Source of the DNA: Pseudomonadota bacterium
Lineage (GTDB): Bacteria > Pseudomonadota > Gammaproteobacteria > Burkholderiales > Gallionellaceae
NCBI GenBank assembly: GCA_021800795.1
Contig: JAJYYO010000017.1
Coordinates: 1-64,000 of the forward strand
Length of the DNA: 64,000 nucleotides
Direction of reading: 5' to 3'
The notes beneath the pieces are model-generated. The model made no database searches, was not told where the DNA came from, and saw nothing but the letters and a program-made list of their open reading frames with translations. Every line of letters starts with the position of its first letter. Position 1 is the stretch's first letter. Shown one piece after another: positions 1 through 8,858 of this stretch. Both the position numbers and the translations under genes were made by a program.

Positions 1-127
1 TATTGCCTTTGCACCGCATCAAGGGTTCGCTTCGCCAGGCTAAAGCCTGCCCTTGACCCGGCTCCAAGGCTGAAAAAACAGGCATTTTCATTTTCAGAAA
101 AGCGGACATTTCTATTTAGCACTGACA
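1..127. mobile_element. Possible terminal sequence of an IS21-like element
   Basis: No gene is visible in the first 245 bases. Positions 80-127 hold two related AT-rich repeats, GGCATTTTCATTTTCAG and CGGACATTTCTATTTAG, in direct order, followed by CACTGACA. Repeated motifs of this kind close to a CA end are typical of IS21-family termini. A second small palindrome, AGGCTAAAGCCT, lies at 38-49. The transposase would be outside the window, so this is an inference from end structure only. Confidence 0.25.
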
Positions 128-245
128 GTAACTGAAACTTGAAACAGTCATGATGTGCTGCGTGGCGCGGATATTCAAGCTGTGCCAACTCTATCACCTC
201 TTAATTCCATGCGGGTAAAGAAAGTTCGCGCGACTGCCCTTCTGC

Positions 246-944
246 TCATTCTTCCCGCAACCAGCTTTCCATTTGTGCAAGTCGCTGCCAGGCTTCGGGC
301 AGGCTGTGGCCCTCTGCTTCAACTTTTTTCAGCAAAATCTTACCCTCGTCAATCAAAGCCCTGATACGCTCCGGCGGGAATAATGCCATCGCTGCCTGCA
401 GCGCTCCTTCCGGCTCGTTTAACAGCGCGGGTATTTGTTCGTCGTCGCGTATCACTTCATCCGGGTTGAGAATGTCAGATACGATCAGATGATCGCACAG
501 TTGAAGATGGAGCATCGTGTGCGCCTCGTCAGTGCTTAACTTTTCCAGCGCAGCGGGATCATCTTTTGATGCGGCACGCAACGTTGAGCTGATTGCATTG
601 AGCAGTTTTTTGATCGCATCCCGTATCGCACCAGTCTGACCGGGAAGACCAGTACACACCGCGTACTGATGCTCCAGTTGCACTTTTAACAGCAGGATAA
701 CATCGCTTTCAACATTTTGATCCAGACTGACCACACGCTGAACCAAATCACGAAACTGCTCCATGAATTGCTGCATGGCAAGCCGGTCCTGCTGCTGTGC
801 AGCCTGGATAGCTGCTTGTGTGATCGTAGCAGCGCTGAACAAGGGGTTATTCAACTTGCGTTGCAGTTGACGCTCCCTCGGGCCCGGTTGCGATGAGAAA
901 TGCAAGGTCATAATTGGTCGTCCGATTTTGTCTGTCGCCGTCAT
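246..944 (-). CDS. Conserved hypothetical protein downstream of folB
   Basis: I do not recognise the family. The protein has about 232 residues, is mostly helical and acidic, and has no signal peptide, membrane segment or cysteine motif. The start is set at 944 because its ATG overlaps the folB stop codon (ATGA), the usual sign of translational coupling; an upstream ATG at 968 would add only eight residues. It therefore probably forms an operon with folB. No catalytic motif is visible and no function is proposed. Confidence 0.75.
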   Translation of the reverse strand: MTATDKIGRPIMTLHFSSQPGPRERQLQRKLNNPLFSAATITQAAIQAAQQQDRLAMQQFMEQFRDLVQRVVSLDQNVESDVILLLKVQLEHQYAVCTGLPGQTGAIRDAIKKLLNAISSTLRAASKDDPAALEKLSTDEAHTMLHLQLCDHLIVSDILNPDEVIRDDEQIPALLNEPEGALQAAMALFPPERIRALIDEGKILLKKVEAEGHSLPEAWQRLAQMESWLREE

Positions 945-1297
945 TTTATCTGACCGCGTTCGATGCATATGCCCACCATCCTGCAGTTGCGTATCGCCTG
1001 CAGTTTGGCGACGCTCACCTTGACCCAGGGCGCGTCGAAGTCCTTGAGGATGATTTGCGCGATGTGCTCGGCCAGCGTTTCCAGCAACGAAAAATGTCCC
1101 TCGCTCAATACCGTCTGGATATGCTGCGCAACGCTTGCATAATCCAGCGCGTCATCGATGTCGTCGCTATAACAGGCGCGACTGTTGGGCAGCGCGATTT
1201 CAAGATCGAGTTGCAGCGTTTGCGGCACGTGCTTTTCACGCTCGTAAATGCCGATCAGTGTGGTGACTTTGAGTTCGCGTATAAAAATGATGTCCAT
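941..1297 (-). CDS. folB: Dihydroneopterin aldolase
   Basis: FolB converts 7,8-dihydroneopterin to 6-hydroxymethyl-dihydropterin and glycolaldehyde in cytoplasmic folate synthesis. The protein of about 118 residues has the family's opening (MDIIFIRELKVTTLIGIYE with the conserved E), a SLLETLAEHIA segment that supplies the catalytic region, and a C-terminal strand ending CIERG. The ATG at 1297 gives the usual N-terminus; an in-frame ATG at 1321 adds eight poorly conserved residues. Its stop overlaps the start of the following hypothetical gene by four bases. Confidence 0.93.
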   Translation of the reverse strand: MDIIFIRELKVTTLIGIYEREKHVPQTLQLDLEIALPNSRACYSDDIDDALDYASVAQHIQTVLSEGHFSLLETLAEHIAQIILKDFDAPWVKVSVAKLQAIRNCRMVGICIERGQIK

Positions 1298-1330
1298 GCC
1301 GATGGCCCTTGTGCCGCTCATGCTTCGCTG

Positions 1331-1365
1331 CCTGTCCTGAGCTCAGTCGATGGACTCAGGACAGG
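1331..1365. repeat. Short palindromic repeat between folB and plsY
   Basis: A perfect 11-bp inverted repeat (CCTGTCCTGAG and CTCAGGACAGG) surrounds a 13-base loop. It resembles the widespread intergenic repeats of proteobacteria built on GTCCTGAG. It lies between divergent genes, so a terminator role is unlikely. Confidence 0.7.
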
Positions 1366-1463
1366 CTAGTTGCAAGAGCGGACAGATGAATTAAACGGTT
1401 TGTTTTGGCGGATCTTTCGCATTCAAGTAAAATTCGCTATTCGCGCATTTTAAGGTATTCCCG

Positions 1464-2066
1464 ATGTTGACTCTGGTTTTTGTTGTGGCAGCCTATCTGT
1501 TGGGTTCGATTTCCTTTGCGGTGCTAACCAGTCGTGCATTCGGCATCGCCGATCCGCGCACTTACGGCTCGGGCAATCCGGGGGCGACCAATGTGTTGCG
1601 CAGCGGCAAAAAGGCGGCGGCCGCCCTGACCTTGCTGGGTGATGCGGCGAAAGGCTGGGTGGCGGTGGCGCTGGCGATGCACTTCGCCACACCCGATGCG
1701 CAGGGGTTGATTGCGCTGGTGTTTCTGGCGGTATTCCTGGGCCACCTGTTTCCTGTCTTTCTGAAATTCAAGGGCGGCAAGGGCGTGGCGACGGCATTGG
1801 GTGTGCTGCTGGCGCTGAATACATGGCTTGGGCTGGCAGCGCTTGCGACCTGGCTGGCTGTCGCGCTGGTACTTCGCCTGTCGTCACTCGCGGCATTGAT
1901 GGCGGCTGTCTGCGCGCCGATCTATGCGATGCTGCTGGGTTTGCCGCGCGAGTGGGTACTGGCGACCGTCATCATGTCCGTGCTGCTGATCTGGCGGCAC
2001 AAGAGCAATATTCAAAATCTGCTGGCCGGCAGGGAGAGCCGCATCGGCAGGAAAGCCGGCCAGTAA
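1464..2066 (+). CDS. plsY: Glycerol-3-phosphate acyltransferase PlsY
   Basis: PlsY transfers the acyl group of acyl-phosphate to glycerol-3-phosphate, making lysophosphatidic acid in the inner membrane. The 200-residue protein has the expected five or so hydrophobic segments and the conserved motifs [12 protein letters not shown] near residues 36-47 and [10 protein letters not shown] near residues 100-109. It is transcribed divergently from folB, and in many proteobacteria plsY and folB are neighbours near tsaD, which is also close here (5.9 kb). The length is normal for the family. Confidence 0.96.
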   Translation: MLTLVFVVAAYLLGSISFAVLTSRAFGIADPRTYGSGNPGATNVLRSGKKAAAALTLLGDAAKGWVAVALAMHFATPDAQGLIALVFLAVFLGHLFPVFLKFKGGKGVATALGVLLALNTWLGLAALATWLAVALVLRLSSLAALMAAVCAPIYAMLLGLPREWVLATVIMSVLLIWRHKSNIQNLLAGRESRIGRKAGQ

Positions 2067-2130
2067 ACCAGACTGTTTAAACTTGAGTATTATAATATGA
2101 TAATATTCAGTCTAAACCAATGGAGTCACC

Positions 2131-3174
2131 ATGCGCCCGGCACAACTTCAGGCCGTACTCGATCGAGAATTTATCAGTGCCCGTGAAGGGCACCATACAC
2201 CCGTCATGCTATGGGGGCCGCCCGGCGTGGGAAAATCCCAGATCATTGCCGAGGTTGCAACCCGCCACGGTGCGCCGATGATAGACATACGCCTGTCGCA
2301 GATGGAACCCTCCGATTTGCGCGGCATCCCCTTCCGGATCGACAATCGCGTCGAATGGGCCATTCCGTCCATGCTGCCGGATAGTGAGCGCCATGGAAAG
2401 GCGGGTGTTCTGTTTCTGGATGAAATCACTTCCGCGCCGCCCAGTGTTTCGGCCGCCGCCTACCAGCTGATACTCGACCGGCGTCTGGGCGCCTACGAAG
2501 TCCCGGCAGGCTGGGCGATCTTCGCCGCCGGCAACCGCCAGGGCGACCGGGGCGTCACTTACACCATGCCTGCACCCTTGGCCAACCGCTTTTCCCATTT
2601 CGAGATCGAGGCCAATCTCGACGACTGGGTTGCCTGGGCCTACGGCAATAATATCGATGAACGTCTGATCGGTTTTTTGCGCTTCCGTCCGGAACGTCTG
2701 TTCGATTTCGATCCCGCGCACAGTCCGGTTGCCTTTCCCAGTCCGCGTTCCTGGGAATTTGCCCACCGCGCGCTGCAGAAATTTGACGGGACGGCCCTGC
2801 TGCTGGCAACCCTGCAAGCCTGCGTCGGCCCTGCGGCCGGACTGGAACTCAATGCCTTCGTTGAAAATCTGGATCGCATGCCGGATCTGGACGCCATCCT
2901 GAGAGGCGAGCAGGTGGAAGTGCCGCGCGAAGTGGATCTGCAATATGCGGTCGCCTCGGCGCTGGTCGGGCGTGCAGCGCGCGCAAAAGGGGGCAGTGAC
3001 GCACGTGAAATTCACGGGCATATTCTGGACTACGCCAGCCGCTTCCCGCTGCGCGAAATGGGGGTGATGCTGGTATCCGACATGCATCGCGCCATCGGGC
3101 AGCAACTGTTTTCCGTGCCGCAGTTTTCCACATGGGCGAACGCGGTGGCCGATGTGATGCTGTATCAGAAATAA
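2131..3174 (+). CDS. MoxR-type AAA+ ATPase
   Basis: This 347-residue protein is a MoxR/AAA_5 ATPase. It has Walker A GPPGVGKS at residues 29-36, Walker B VLFLDEI at 93-99 and a sensor-1 Asn in FAAGNRQGDR. MoxR ATPases act as chaperones that remodel or insert cofactors into client complexes, usually paired with VWA-domain proteins. The next gene encodes such a VWA protein, so the two probably work together. A clear ribosome binding site (GGAG) precedes the ATG. The client is unknown. Confidence 0.92.
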   Translation: MRPAQLQAVLDREFISAREGHHTPVMLWGPPGVGKSQIIAEVATRHGAPMIDIRLSQMEPSDLRGIPFRIDNRVEWAIPSMLPDSERHGKAGVLFLDEITSAPPSVSAAAYQLILDRRLGAYEVPAGWAIFAAGNRQGDRGVTYTMPAPLANRFSHFEIEANLDDWVAWAYGNNIDERLIGFLRFRPERLFDFDPAHSPVAFPSPRSWEFAHRALQKFDGTALLLATLQACVGPAAGLELNAFVENLDRMPDLDAILRGEQVEVPREVDLQYAVASALVGRAARAKGGSDAREIHGHILDYASRFPLREMGVMLVSDMHRAIGQQLFSVPQFSTWANAVADVMLYQK

Positions 3175-3565
3175 GCGCTTAAGCCAAAACGGTTCAATAG
3201 AATGCTTGGTACCAAATGTGAGAAGATTTGTGTAATTATGGGCTATGCCTAAAACCCGGTATCTGAAGCCCCTGTGCGCCGCCGAAAATAGCCACAGACA
3301 ATCGGTGGAGTTAGGCGAGCACTGTTTGAGCTCCGCAGCGGCGCGCGGTTTTTGCGCACCGCCAGGGCGAGTTGCGCAGCCCCGATTGTTTGTGGCTATC
3401 GAGGGAACCCGCAGGGCGGCAAACCGGGGTCGCCTTCTTTTTGGTTACTTTTTATTGGCGATGCAAGAAAAAGTAACCAGCCGCCGGGCTGCCCCCGGCA
3501 GATTTCTGACTATTTCAATTTGGCATATAAAAATACGCGATTACTGTTGCGTAACAGCTTAGCAC
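3175..3565. repeat. Intergenic region with a dispersed palindromic repeat
   Basis: This 391-base gap has no convincing gene; its two open frames read through repeat sequence. A perfect 11-bp inverted repeat (GGTTACTTTTT and AAAAAGTAACC) lies at 3443-3453 and 3468-3478 around a 14-base loop. It matches the common proteobacterial intergenic palindrome of that sequence. The GC-rich part upstream (3300-3430) appears to belong to the same element. It separates the MoxR gene from its VWA partner and ends about 85 bases before the next start codon. Confidence 0.6.
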
Positions 3566-4747
3566 ATGGACCTTCATGACATCGAAATCAAGCTGGCGGC
3601 GGCGCGTACCCGGCTGATTCTGGACAAGCCGTTTCTGGGGGCGCTGGCGCTGCGCCTGCCGATGGTGGCGGCTGATCCTGCGTGGTGTCAGACCGCATAC
3701 AGCGATGCCCGCCATTTTTACTACAATCCGGAATACATCGATGCCTTGAGCATGGAGCAGGCGCAGTTCGTGCTGGCGAATCAGGCGCTGCACTGTGCGC
3801 TTTCCCATTTTGCGCGTCGTCAGCACCGCAACCGCTTCCGCTGGGAGATCGCCTGCGATCACGCGATCAACCCGTTGCTGGTCAAAGACGGGCTTAAACC
3901 CCCGCCCGGCACCGTGGTGCTGGAGAGTTTTGAAGGGATGACGGCGGAGGAGATTTATCCCTGTATCGATGAAAACAACAGCGACGAACCTGAAGAGCAG
4001 CCGCAGCATGAGGGCGACGGCAGCGGCGAGCAAAAAGAAGAATCCGAGCGCGGACAAAAGCCGGACGATCAGGGGAAGAATGAAGGCGCTCCCAGACCGC
4101 AACCGCTGACCGCCAGCGAAGAGGAATCGCTTGCAGCGCAATGGCAGCAGCGTCTGGCAGGCTCGGCGCAACAGGCGCAACAGGCGGGAAAGCTGGGCGG
4201 CATGCTGGGGCGCATGGTCGGCGAGCTGATGCAGCCCAAACTGCCCTGGCGGCTGCTGCTCGCCCGCTATCTTACGCAGTATGCGCGCGATGATTACAGC
4301 TATATGCGTCCTTCGAGGCGGGAAGGCGACATGATCTTGCCGTCTTTACGCAGTGCGCAGGCCGATATTCTGGTAGCGCTGGATACCAGCGGCTCAATCT
4401 CTGAACAGGAAATCGACGAATTCATGAGCGAAATCAATGCAATAAAAGGTCAGTTGCGCGCGCGCATCGTGCTGCATGCCTGTGACAGCAAACTTGCCGA
4501 GACGGGCCCCTGGCTGTTCGAGCCTTGGGATGAGTTCAGATTGCCGAAAGAAATTGCCGGCGGCGGCGGAACCGATTTCAGGCCGGTTTTCGAGTGGGTT
4601 GCGCGTCAGGGACGCGAGCCCGATCTGATGCTGTATTTCACCGATGCGCTGGGGGAGTTCCCGCAGCGTGAACCTGTGTTTCCCGTGCTGTGGCTGGTCA
4701 AGGGCAAGGCTGGCGTGCCCTGGGGACAGCGCGTCCAACTGAATTAA
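3566..4747 (+). CDS. VWA-like protein with a DUF2201 putative metallopeptidase N-domain
   Basis: The 393-residue protein has the DUF2201 layout: an N-terminal metallopeptidase-like domain (about 1-140), a charged Glu/Gln/Lys linker (about 145-190), and a C-terminal VWA-like domain with a MIDAS-type DTSGS at 273-277. Such proteins partner with MoxR ATPases, one of which is encoded upstream. The helix that normally carries HExxH reads NQALH (72-76), so the zinc site looks degenerate, although a nearby His (81) remains. It probably acts as a scaffold or metal-binding adaptor rather than a protease. Confidence 0.88.
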   Translation: MDLHDIEIKLAAARTRLILDKPFLGALALRLPMVAADPAWCQTAYSDARHFYYNPEYIDALSMEQAQFVLANQALHCALSHFARRQHRNRFRWEIACDHAINPLLVKDGLKPPPGTVVLESFEGMTAEEIYPCIDENNSDEPEEQPQHEGDGSGEQKEESERGQKPDDQGKNEGAPRPQPLTASEEESLAAQWQQRLAGSAQQAQQAGKLGGMLGRMVGELMQPKLPWRLLLARYLTQYARDDYSYMRPSRREGDMILPSLRSAQADILVALDTSGSISEQEIDEFMSEINAIKGQLRARIVLHACDSKLAETGPWLFEPWDEFRLPKEIAGGGGTDFRPVFEWVARQGREPDLMLYFTDALGEFPQREPVFPVLWLVKGKAGVPWGQRVQLN

Positions 4748-4757
4748 GGGCAGGATT

Positions 4758-5900
4758 ATGTCAGAACTGGCACCGGAAGATGAGTTGCGCCTCAATGTGA
4801 TGATGGCTGGAGAAATTCAGGCCGTGCGCATCGATGAAGCAGCCATGGTCGTTCATGGCTTGTCTGCACGCGGCGAGGCGGCGATCAAGCTGCATCCGAG
4901 CGGGCGCCCCGAACAGTATTTGCGCCGGGTGCGCGAAATGCTGGCGGGTAAAGCCACGGGTTCTCCTGGCGGTTATCCGGTCTATCTGCACGGCTGGACG
5001 CGCATGGGGCAGGCGCGCGACAAGGGGCTGGATTGCCTGTTGCTGCTGGGCGAAGTCGAGGCGGTGGTGTCGGTGGCCTATTCAAACGGGCTGACTGACG
5101 AGCTGGCGCGGCGCGCCTGGTGGGCGATGCCGGTGGCGGACAATGCGCGCCGCATGCTGGAGCGCGAATGCGTGGTTCAGGGGAAGATGGGCAAAGTGCT
5201 GGCAGCGTATCTGGTCGAATACCTGCCCTTTGAAAACACACCCCATACCATCATCGACACGGTCAGGCTCGTGCTGCCGCTGATCGATGATGAGGTGCGC
5301 CGGAAACTGTGGAACCGGGGCGCTGTCGACAATGCTTACCATGTCGGATTTCTCGAACGCATGCCCGATGACTTGCCGGTTGAAGTTGAGCCACGCGAGG
5401 ACTGGAGCGCGTTGATTCCAAAATTGGCCAAGCTGACGGACCACCCTTACGCGGCTCAGCTAGAGCGGGTGCTGTCATCCAGAGGGCAGGCTTTTCTTCA
5501 GACTGCCGAAGCGATGCTGCGCTACCCCGCTGACAGGGATGTGGTGTATACGCTGCTCAATGCGCTGGCCGCCTATTTCTCATCCCTGTCGTATCCATGC
5601 GCCGGGAATACGGTGGAGGAAATCGTTGCAAACGTCGATGCATCTTGCGCGGATCAGACGTCAGTTGCAGGGCGTTTTCTGGAAAGCATGCCGGAATACG
5701 CAGCGGAAGTGCGCGCGATGCTGGTTTTGTCCTGCATGAACAGCAGTGTTGCCGCGCCGATTCTGTCGCACAGCACGGCCAGCGGCACGTTGATGCGCCA
5801 GAAGCTGGAGCCGGTGACAACGCCGATTTTGCAGCGAATTGCAACATTGCGCGGTCAGGAGTATAGCGCCAGCGTCACGCGCCGGCGGCAGCGGACGTAG
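4758..5900 (+). CDS. DsrS-like conserved protein
   Basis: The 380-residue soluble protein resembles, from memory, the DsrS proteins encoded at the end of dsr operons in sulfur oxidisers. The resemblance lies in an early RLNV...VRIDE region, the central [10 protein letters not shown] and [14 protein letters not shown] segments, and a helical C-terminus. DsrS is a cytoplasmic protein of unclear, possibly regulatory, role. No other dsr gene is in the window. The gene starts 10 bases after the VWA gene with a good ribosome binding site, so all three probably form one operon. Its C-terminus overlaps the convergent tsaD end by 26 bases. Confidence 0.6.
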   Translation: MSELAPEDELRLNVMMAGEIQAVRIDEAAMVVHGLSARGEAAIKLHPSGRPEQYLRRVREMLAGKATGSPGGYPVYLHGWTRMGQARDKGLDCLLLLGEVEAVVSVAYSNGLTDELARRAWWAMPVADNARRMLERECVVQGKMGKVLAAYLVEYLPFENTPHTIIDTVRLVLPLIDDEVRRKLWNRGAVDNAYHVGFLERMPDDLPVEVEPREDWSALIPKLAKLTDHPYAAQLERVLSSRGQAFLQTAEAMLRYPADRDVVYTLLNALAAYFSSLSYPCAGNTVEEIVANVDASCADQTSVAGRFLESMPEYAAEVRAMLVLSCMNSSVAAPILSHSTASGTLMRQKLEPVTTPILQRIATLRGQEYSASVTRRRQRT

Positions 5901-7029
5901 AAAGCGTAATCTCCTGTAAGTTCCAGCGCGGTTTGACGTTGAAACGGTAATCCTTTGTGCCTTGTCCTTCGGCCAGACGCAGTGCGCCGGCGAAGGCGAT
6001 CATCGCGCCGTTGTCGGTGCAAAACTCCAGATCGGGATAGAACACGCGGCCGCCGCGCTTTTCAATATCGCGGGTGAGCCGTTCGCGCAGCAGCCGGTTT
6101 GCCCCGACGCCCCCAGCAACCACCAGTTGAGTCAGACCGGTCTGAACCAGCGCCGCACGCGCCTTGTGCGCCAGCACGTCGATGATGGCTTCCTGCGTTG
6201 CGCAGGCAATATCGGCGCGTGTTTGTTCGTTTAAAGTGAGTTCGCGCAGCGACTCGTTTGTTCCCTCGCCCTTTGGGAGAGGGTTTGGGTGAGGGAGGCG
6301 GGCGTGATTTGTTTCATTTGAGGCGATGATATTATTTTTATGCCCGCCGAGTTCGTTTTGTCTGACCAGCGTCAGCACGGCGGTTTTAAGACCGCTGAAA
6401 CTGAAATCGAGATTGCCGCTGTGCAGCATCGGGCGCGGCAGCTTGTAGATCCCGGGCCTGCCGGAATCGGCAAGTTTGGCAAGCGCAGGCCCGCCCGGAT
6501 AACCCAGTCCCAGCAGTTTGGCGCTCTTGTCGAAGGCCTCCCCTGCGGCGTCATCCACGCTTTCGCCCAGCAGTTCGTATTTTCCAACGCCATCCACGCG
6601 CATCAGTTGCGTGTGCCCGCCCGAAACCAGCAGCGCTACGAACGGGAATTCGGGCGCGGGATCGGACAACAGCGGCGAGAGCAGATGGCCCTCCAGATGG
6701 TGTATGCCTATCGTAGGAATATCCAGCGCGAAGCCCAGCGAGTTGGCGACGCTGGCGCCAACCAGCAGCGCGCCGCCCAGACCCGGGCCCTGGGTATAGG
6801 CAATCGCATTCAATTGATCGAGCGTCACATTTGCTTCGCGCATCACCTGGCGTATCAGCGGAATGACGCGCCGCACGTGATCGCGTGAGGCGAGCTCCGG
6901 CACCACGCCGCCATATTCGCTGTGCATGGCGATCTGCGTGTGCAGCGCATGTGCAAGCAGTCCGCGCCCCATCTGGTAGAGCGCGATACCGGTTTCATCG
7001 CAGGAAGATTCAATGCCAAGTGTAATCAA
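5875..7029 (-). CDS. tsaD: tRNA N6-threonylcarbamoyladenosine transferase TsaD with an in-frame insert
   Basis: TsaD, with TsaB and TsaE, installs t6A37 in ANN-decoding tRNAs. The protein has the ASKHA start [10 protein letters not shown], the metal ligands H111 and H115 (HLEGH) and D339 (FCTDNGAM), and the C-terminal KPRW. The family is usually about 340 residues and this one is 384. The excess is about 41 residues (227-267) between LVRQNE and EQTRADI. It contains [12 protein letters not shown], the translation of a dispersed palindromic repeat. The insertion point is a surface region between conserved blocks, so the enzyme may tolerate it. Confidence 0.95.
   Translation of the reverse strand: MITLGIESSCDETGIALYQMGRGLLAHALHTQIAMHSEYGGVVPELASRDHVRRVIPLIRQVMREANVTLDQLNAIAYTQGPGLGGALLVGASVANSLGFALDIPTIGIHHLEGHLLSPLLSDPAPEFPFVALLVSGGHTQLMRVDGVGKYELLGESVDDAAGEAFDKSAKLLGLGYPGGPALAKLADSGRPGIYKLPRPMLHSGNLDFSFSGLKTAVLTLVRQNELGGHKNNIIASNETNHARLPHPNPLPKGEGTNESLRELTLNEQTRADIACATQEAIIDVLAHKARAALVQTGLTQLVVAGGVGANRLLRERLTRDIEKRGGRVFYPDLEFCTDNGAMIAFAGALRLAEGQGTKDYRFNVKPRWNLQEITLSTSAAAGA
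6229..6351. repeat. Dispersed palindromic repeat inserted in frame in tsaD
   Basis: The interval matches the extra 41 codons of TsaD. It contains TCGCGCAGCGACTCGTTTG near 6242-6260, which differs by one base from the motif found at 7075, 36248 and, more loosely, 25726. Next to it lies a CCCTCGCCC...GGGTGAGGG inverted repeat at 6263-6295. The reading frame stays open through all of it. Confidence 0.75.
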
Positions 7030-7073
7030 CGGAAACCTTTCGGATAAGGCGGTATTGTATGGTTAACGCGTAA

Positions 7074-7093
7074 CTCGCGCAGCGATTCGTTTG
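7074..7093. repeat. Copy of the tsaD-type repeat motif
   Basis: CTCGCGCAGCGATTCGTTTG here is identical to the motif at 36247-36266 and one base different from the copy inside tsaD. It lies in the gap upstream of tsaD and downstream of the methyltransferase gene. Only the conserved end motif is clear; the rest of the element is short or decayed. Confidence 0.65.
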
Positions 7094-7133
7094 CATCGTC
7101 AGTTCCATGCCGGTTTGAGGGAGCGTGCGAGCG

Positions 7134-7940
7134 CTACATGCGCCAAACCAGCAGGGTGGATTGATGCAGATCATCCACCGTGACGCGTTCATCGGGCTCG
7201 TGATCGGGAATGGCGAAGGTGCTGCTGATAAACACGCTGCCGGGGCGCATCTCATCGCGCGCCTTGCGCCAGAGTTGTTCCATCGGCACGGGCGACAGAT
7301 AGGCGAACACCACGTCGTATTGCGCCAGATCGCAATTCCACAGGCTGCCCCAGCGCACTGTGCAGTTCCTGAAGCCACGCGTGCGCAGCCAGCTCCATAA
7401 CAGCGGCAGCGGGGCGGACTCAACCCCTGCGTAATGCCCGTCCTGGCGTATACGGGCCAGATGCGTCAGCACACCGCCCAGCCCCGAGCCCAGATCGATG
7501 AAGCGGAAACTCGCGCCCTCTTCCCCGTCCCTTCCCCCGCTGGCGGAGGGGAGCAAGCCTTCCAGTGCGCTCCAGACCTTGTGGCTGGAAAGGTACAGCG
7601 GAACCTGTGTCCGATAGGTACTCCAGTACACGGTCAGCATGATCAGAAAGGCCGCCAGAAAAACCCCAGGCGGTATGTTGAGCGTGAGCATCAATACCAG
7701 CGCGGGCGCGAATACTGACTGAATGACCAGCCACCAGCGTTGGAGATGTGCAAAGTAACTGAGGATGGCGGCGAGCAAACCGCACAGCAGTGCAAAGCCC
7801 AGAGGTGCGAGCAGCAGTCCTGACAGGCGCAAACTGGACCAGGCGAGCGCGAATGCCAGGAGTTGCAGCAGCAGTGCAACGACGGCAGGGGGTGTCTTTT
7901 TGAGCAGCAACTTAGCGCACCAACCCCGCTTCGACCTCAT
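7134..7940 (-). CDS. Membrane-anchored class I SAM-dependent methyltransferase
   Basis: The N-terminal half holds three to four hydrophobic segments. The C-terminal half is a Rossmann methyltransferase with motif I FIDLGSGLGGVLTHLA, a following acidic turn (GVESAPLP), and a motif IV-like region (YDVVFAYLSPVPM). The substrate is not known. I set the start at the ATG at 7940, which overlaps the upstream DJ-1 gene by 29 bases. A TTG at 7910, just after the DJ-1 stop, is an equally plausible start because little is lost between them. Confidence 0.8.
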   Translation of the reverse strand: MRSKRGWCAKLLLKKTPPAVVALLLQLLAFALAWSSLRLSGLLLAPLGFALLCGLLAAILSYFAHLQRWWLVIQSVFAPALVLMLTLNIPPGVFLAAFLIMLTVYWSTYRTQVPLYLSSHKVWSALEGLLPSASGGRDGEEGASFRFIDLGSGLGGVLTHLARIRQDGHYAGVESAPLPLLWSWLRTRGFRNCTVRWGSLWNCDLAQYDVVFAYLSPVPMEQLWRKARDEMRPGSVFISSTFAIPDHEPDERVTVDDLHQSTLLVWRM

Positions 7941-8454
7941 CGCGTTTTGCCTTACCTGCCAGCCTCTCGACCAGTAAGAGTGCGAAATCCATTGCGGTGC
8001 CGGGTCCGCGCGAGGTGATGAGCTTGCCATCCTCAACGATGGCCGCAGTTTTTATACGGATATTGGGGAAATCATCCAGGCAGCTCGGATAGCAGGTCGC
8101 CTGTTTGCCGTCCAGCAAACCGGCTGCTGCAAGCACCATCGGTGCGGCACAAATGGCAGCCACATATTTTCCCTGCTGCGCCATGTTTTGCAGCAGATTC
8201 AGCACGCGTGCATCCGCTTTGAGATGATTGGCGCCGGGCTGCCCGCCGGGCAGGGCTATCATGTCGAAACCGTCATGCAGCACCGCATCCAGCGTGGTGT
8301 CGGGAGCGATGGTTATGCCGCGGGCGCCGCGCAACACGCCCGCGCTTAAACCCGCCAGCGTGACAGTGATGCCGCCGCGGCGCAGGATGTTTACCACAGT
8401 GACGGTTTCCAGCTCTTCGCTGCCCTGAGCGAACAGGACGAGTGCGGTTTTCAT
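7912..8454 (-). CDS. yajL: DJ-1/PfpI family protein, YajL-like
   Basis: The 180-residue protein has the DJ-1 fold signatures: E14/E15 in GSEELETV, the ALPGGQPGA loop, and the nucleophile elbow AAICAAP with C102. YajL-type proteins act on glyoxal- or oxidation-damaged targets as chaperone, deglycase or covalent repair enzymes; the exact activity is debated. It overlaps the upstream hypothetical gene by four bases, so it is translationally coupled within a stress-related operon. Confidence 0.88.
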   Translation of the reverse strand: MKTALVLFAQGSEELETVTVVNILRRGGITVTLAGLSAGVLRGARGITIAPDTTLDAVLHDGFDMIALPGGQPGANHLKADARVLNLLQNMAQQGKYVAAICAAPMVLAAAGLLDGKQATCYPSCLDDFPNIRIKTAAIVEDGKLITSRGPGTAMDFALLLVERLAGKAKRDEVEAGLVR

Positions 8455-8852
8455 GCTTTTCTCCCCAGGTTATAGGCTTCGATCAGCGCGCGCTGAATTG
8501 CGTGGTGCTGGGTCAGGTCGGTTATGCCCAATTCACGGGCCGCGATGGACTGCAACAGCACACAGGTTTGGGCGTTCTGCCAGTTTTTTTCCAGCGCCGC
8601 CAGGTTGAATTCATCATCGACCAGATAATCGCTGGCCAGCCCCTGTGGATTGGAGAATTCAATCTCCGTACCCTGCATGATCTCAAAGAGATAGGAATAG
8701 GTATCGACATTGTTTTGCTTTGCCAAAATGTCGTGTATCGAAGGCATAGCGTCATAGCGCTGTAACAACTGCTCCAGGTCGAGGCGGGTGGTGTAATGGT
8801 AGTTCACGCCCTTGAATGAAAACTCGACGCCGGCATCAACGAAATTATTCAT
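8451..8852 (-). CDS. Conserved hypothetical protein
   Basis: The 133-residue soluble protein has no recognised domain. It lies between yajQ (6-base gap) and the DJ-1 gene (4-base overlap), so it is a member of the same operon. Its N-terminus (FSFKGVNYHYTTRLDLEQLL) looks like a beta hairpin followed by helices, with a mixed alpha/beta composition. It seems to be a small conserved family; no function is proposed. Confidence 0.75.
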   Translation of the reverse strand: MNNFVDAGVEFSFKGVNYHYTTRLDLEQLLQRYDAMPSIHDILAKQNNVDTYSYLFEIMQGTEIEFSNPQGLASDYLVDDEFNLAALEKNWQNAQTCVLLQSIAARELGITDLTQHHAIQRALIEAYNLGRKA

Positions 8853-8858
8853 CGCAGC

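Noticed and set aside
914-1369. 151-codon frame opposite folB
   Set aside because: It is antisense to a clear folB gene and has no family features.
2209-3105. 298-codon frame opposite the MoxR gene
   Set aside because: Antisense shadow of a well-supported ATPase; composition follows the codon pattern of the real gene.
3245-3562. Open frame of 105 codons between the MoxR and VWA genes
   Set aside because: It reads through a known type of palindromic repeat, and there is no ribosome binding site or recognisable family.
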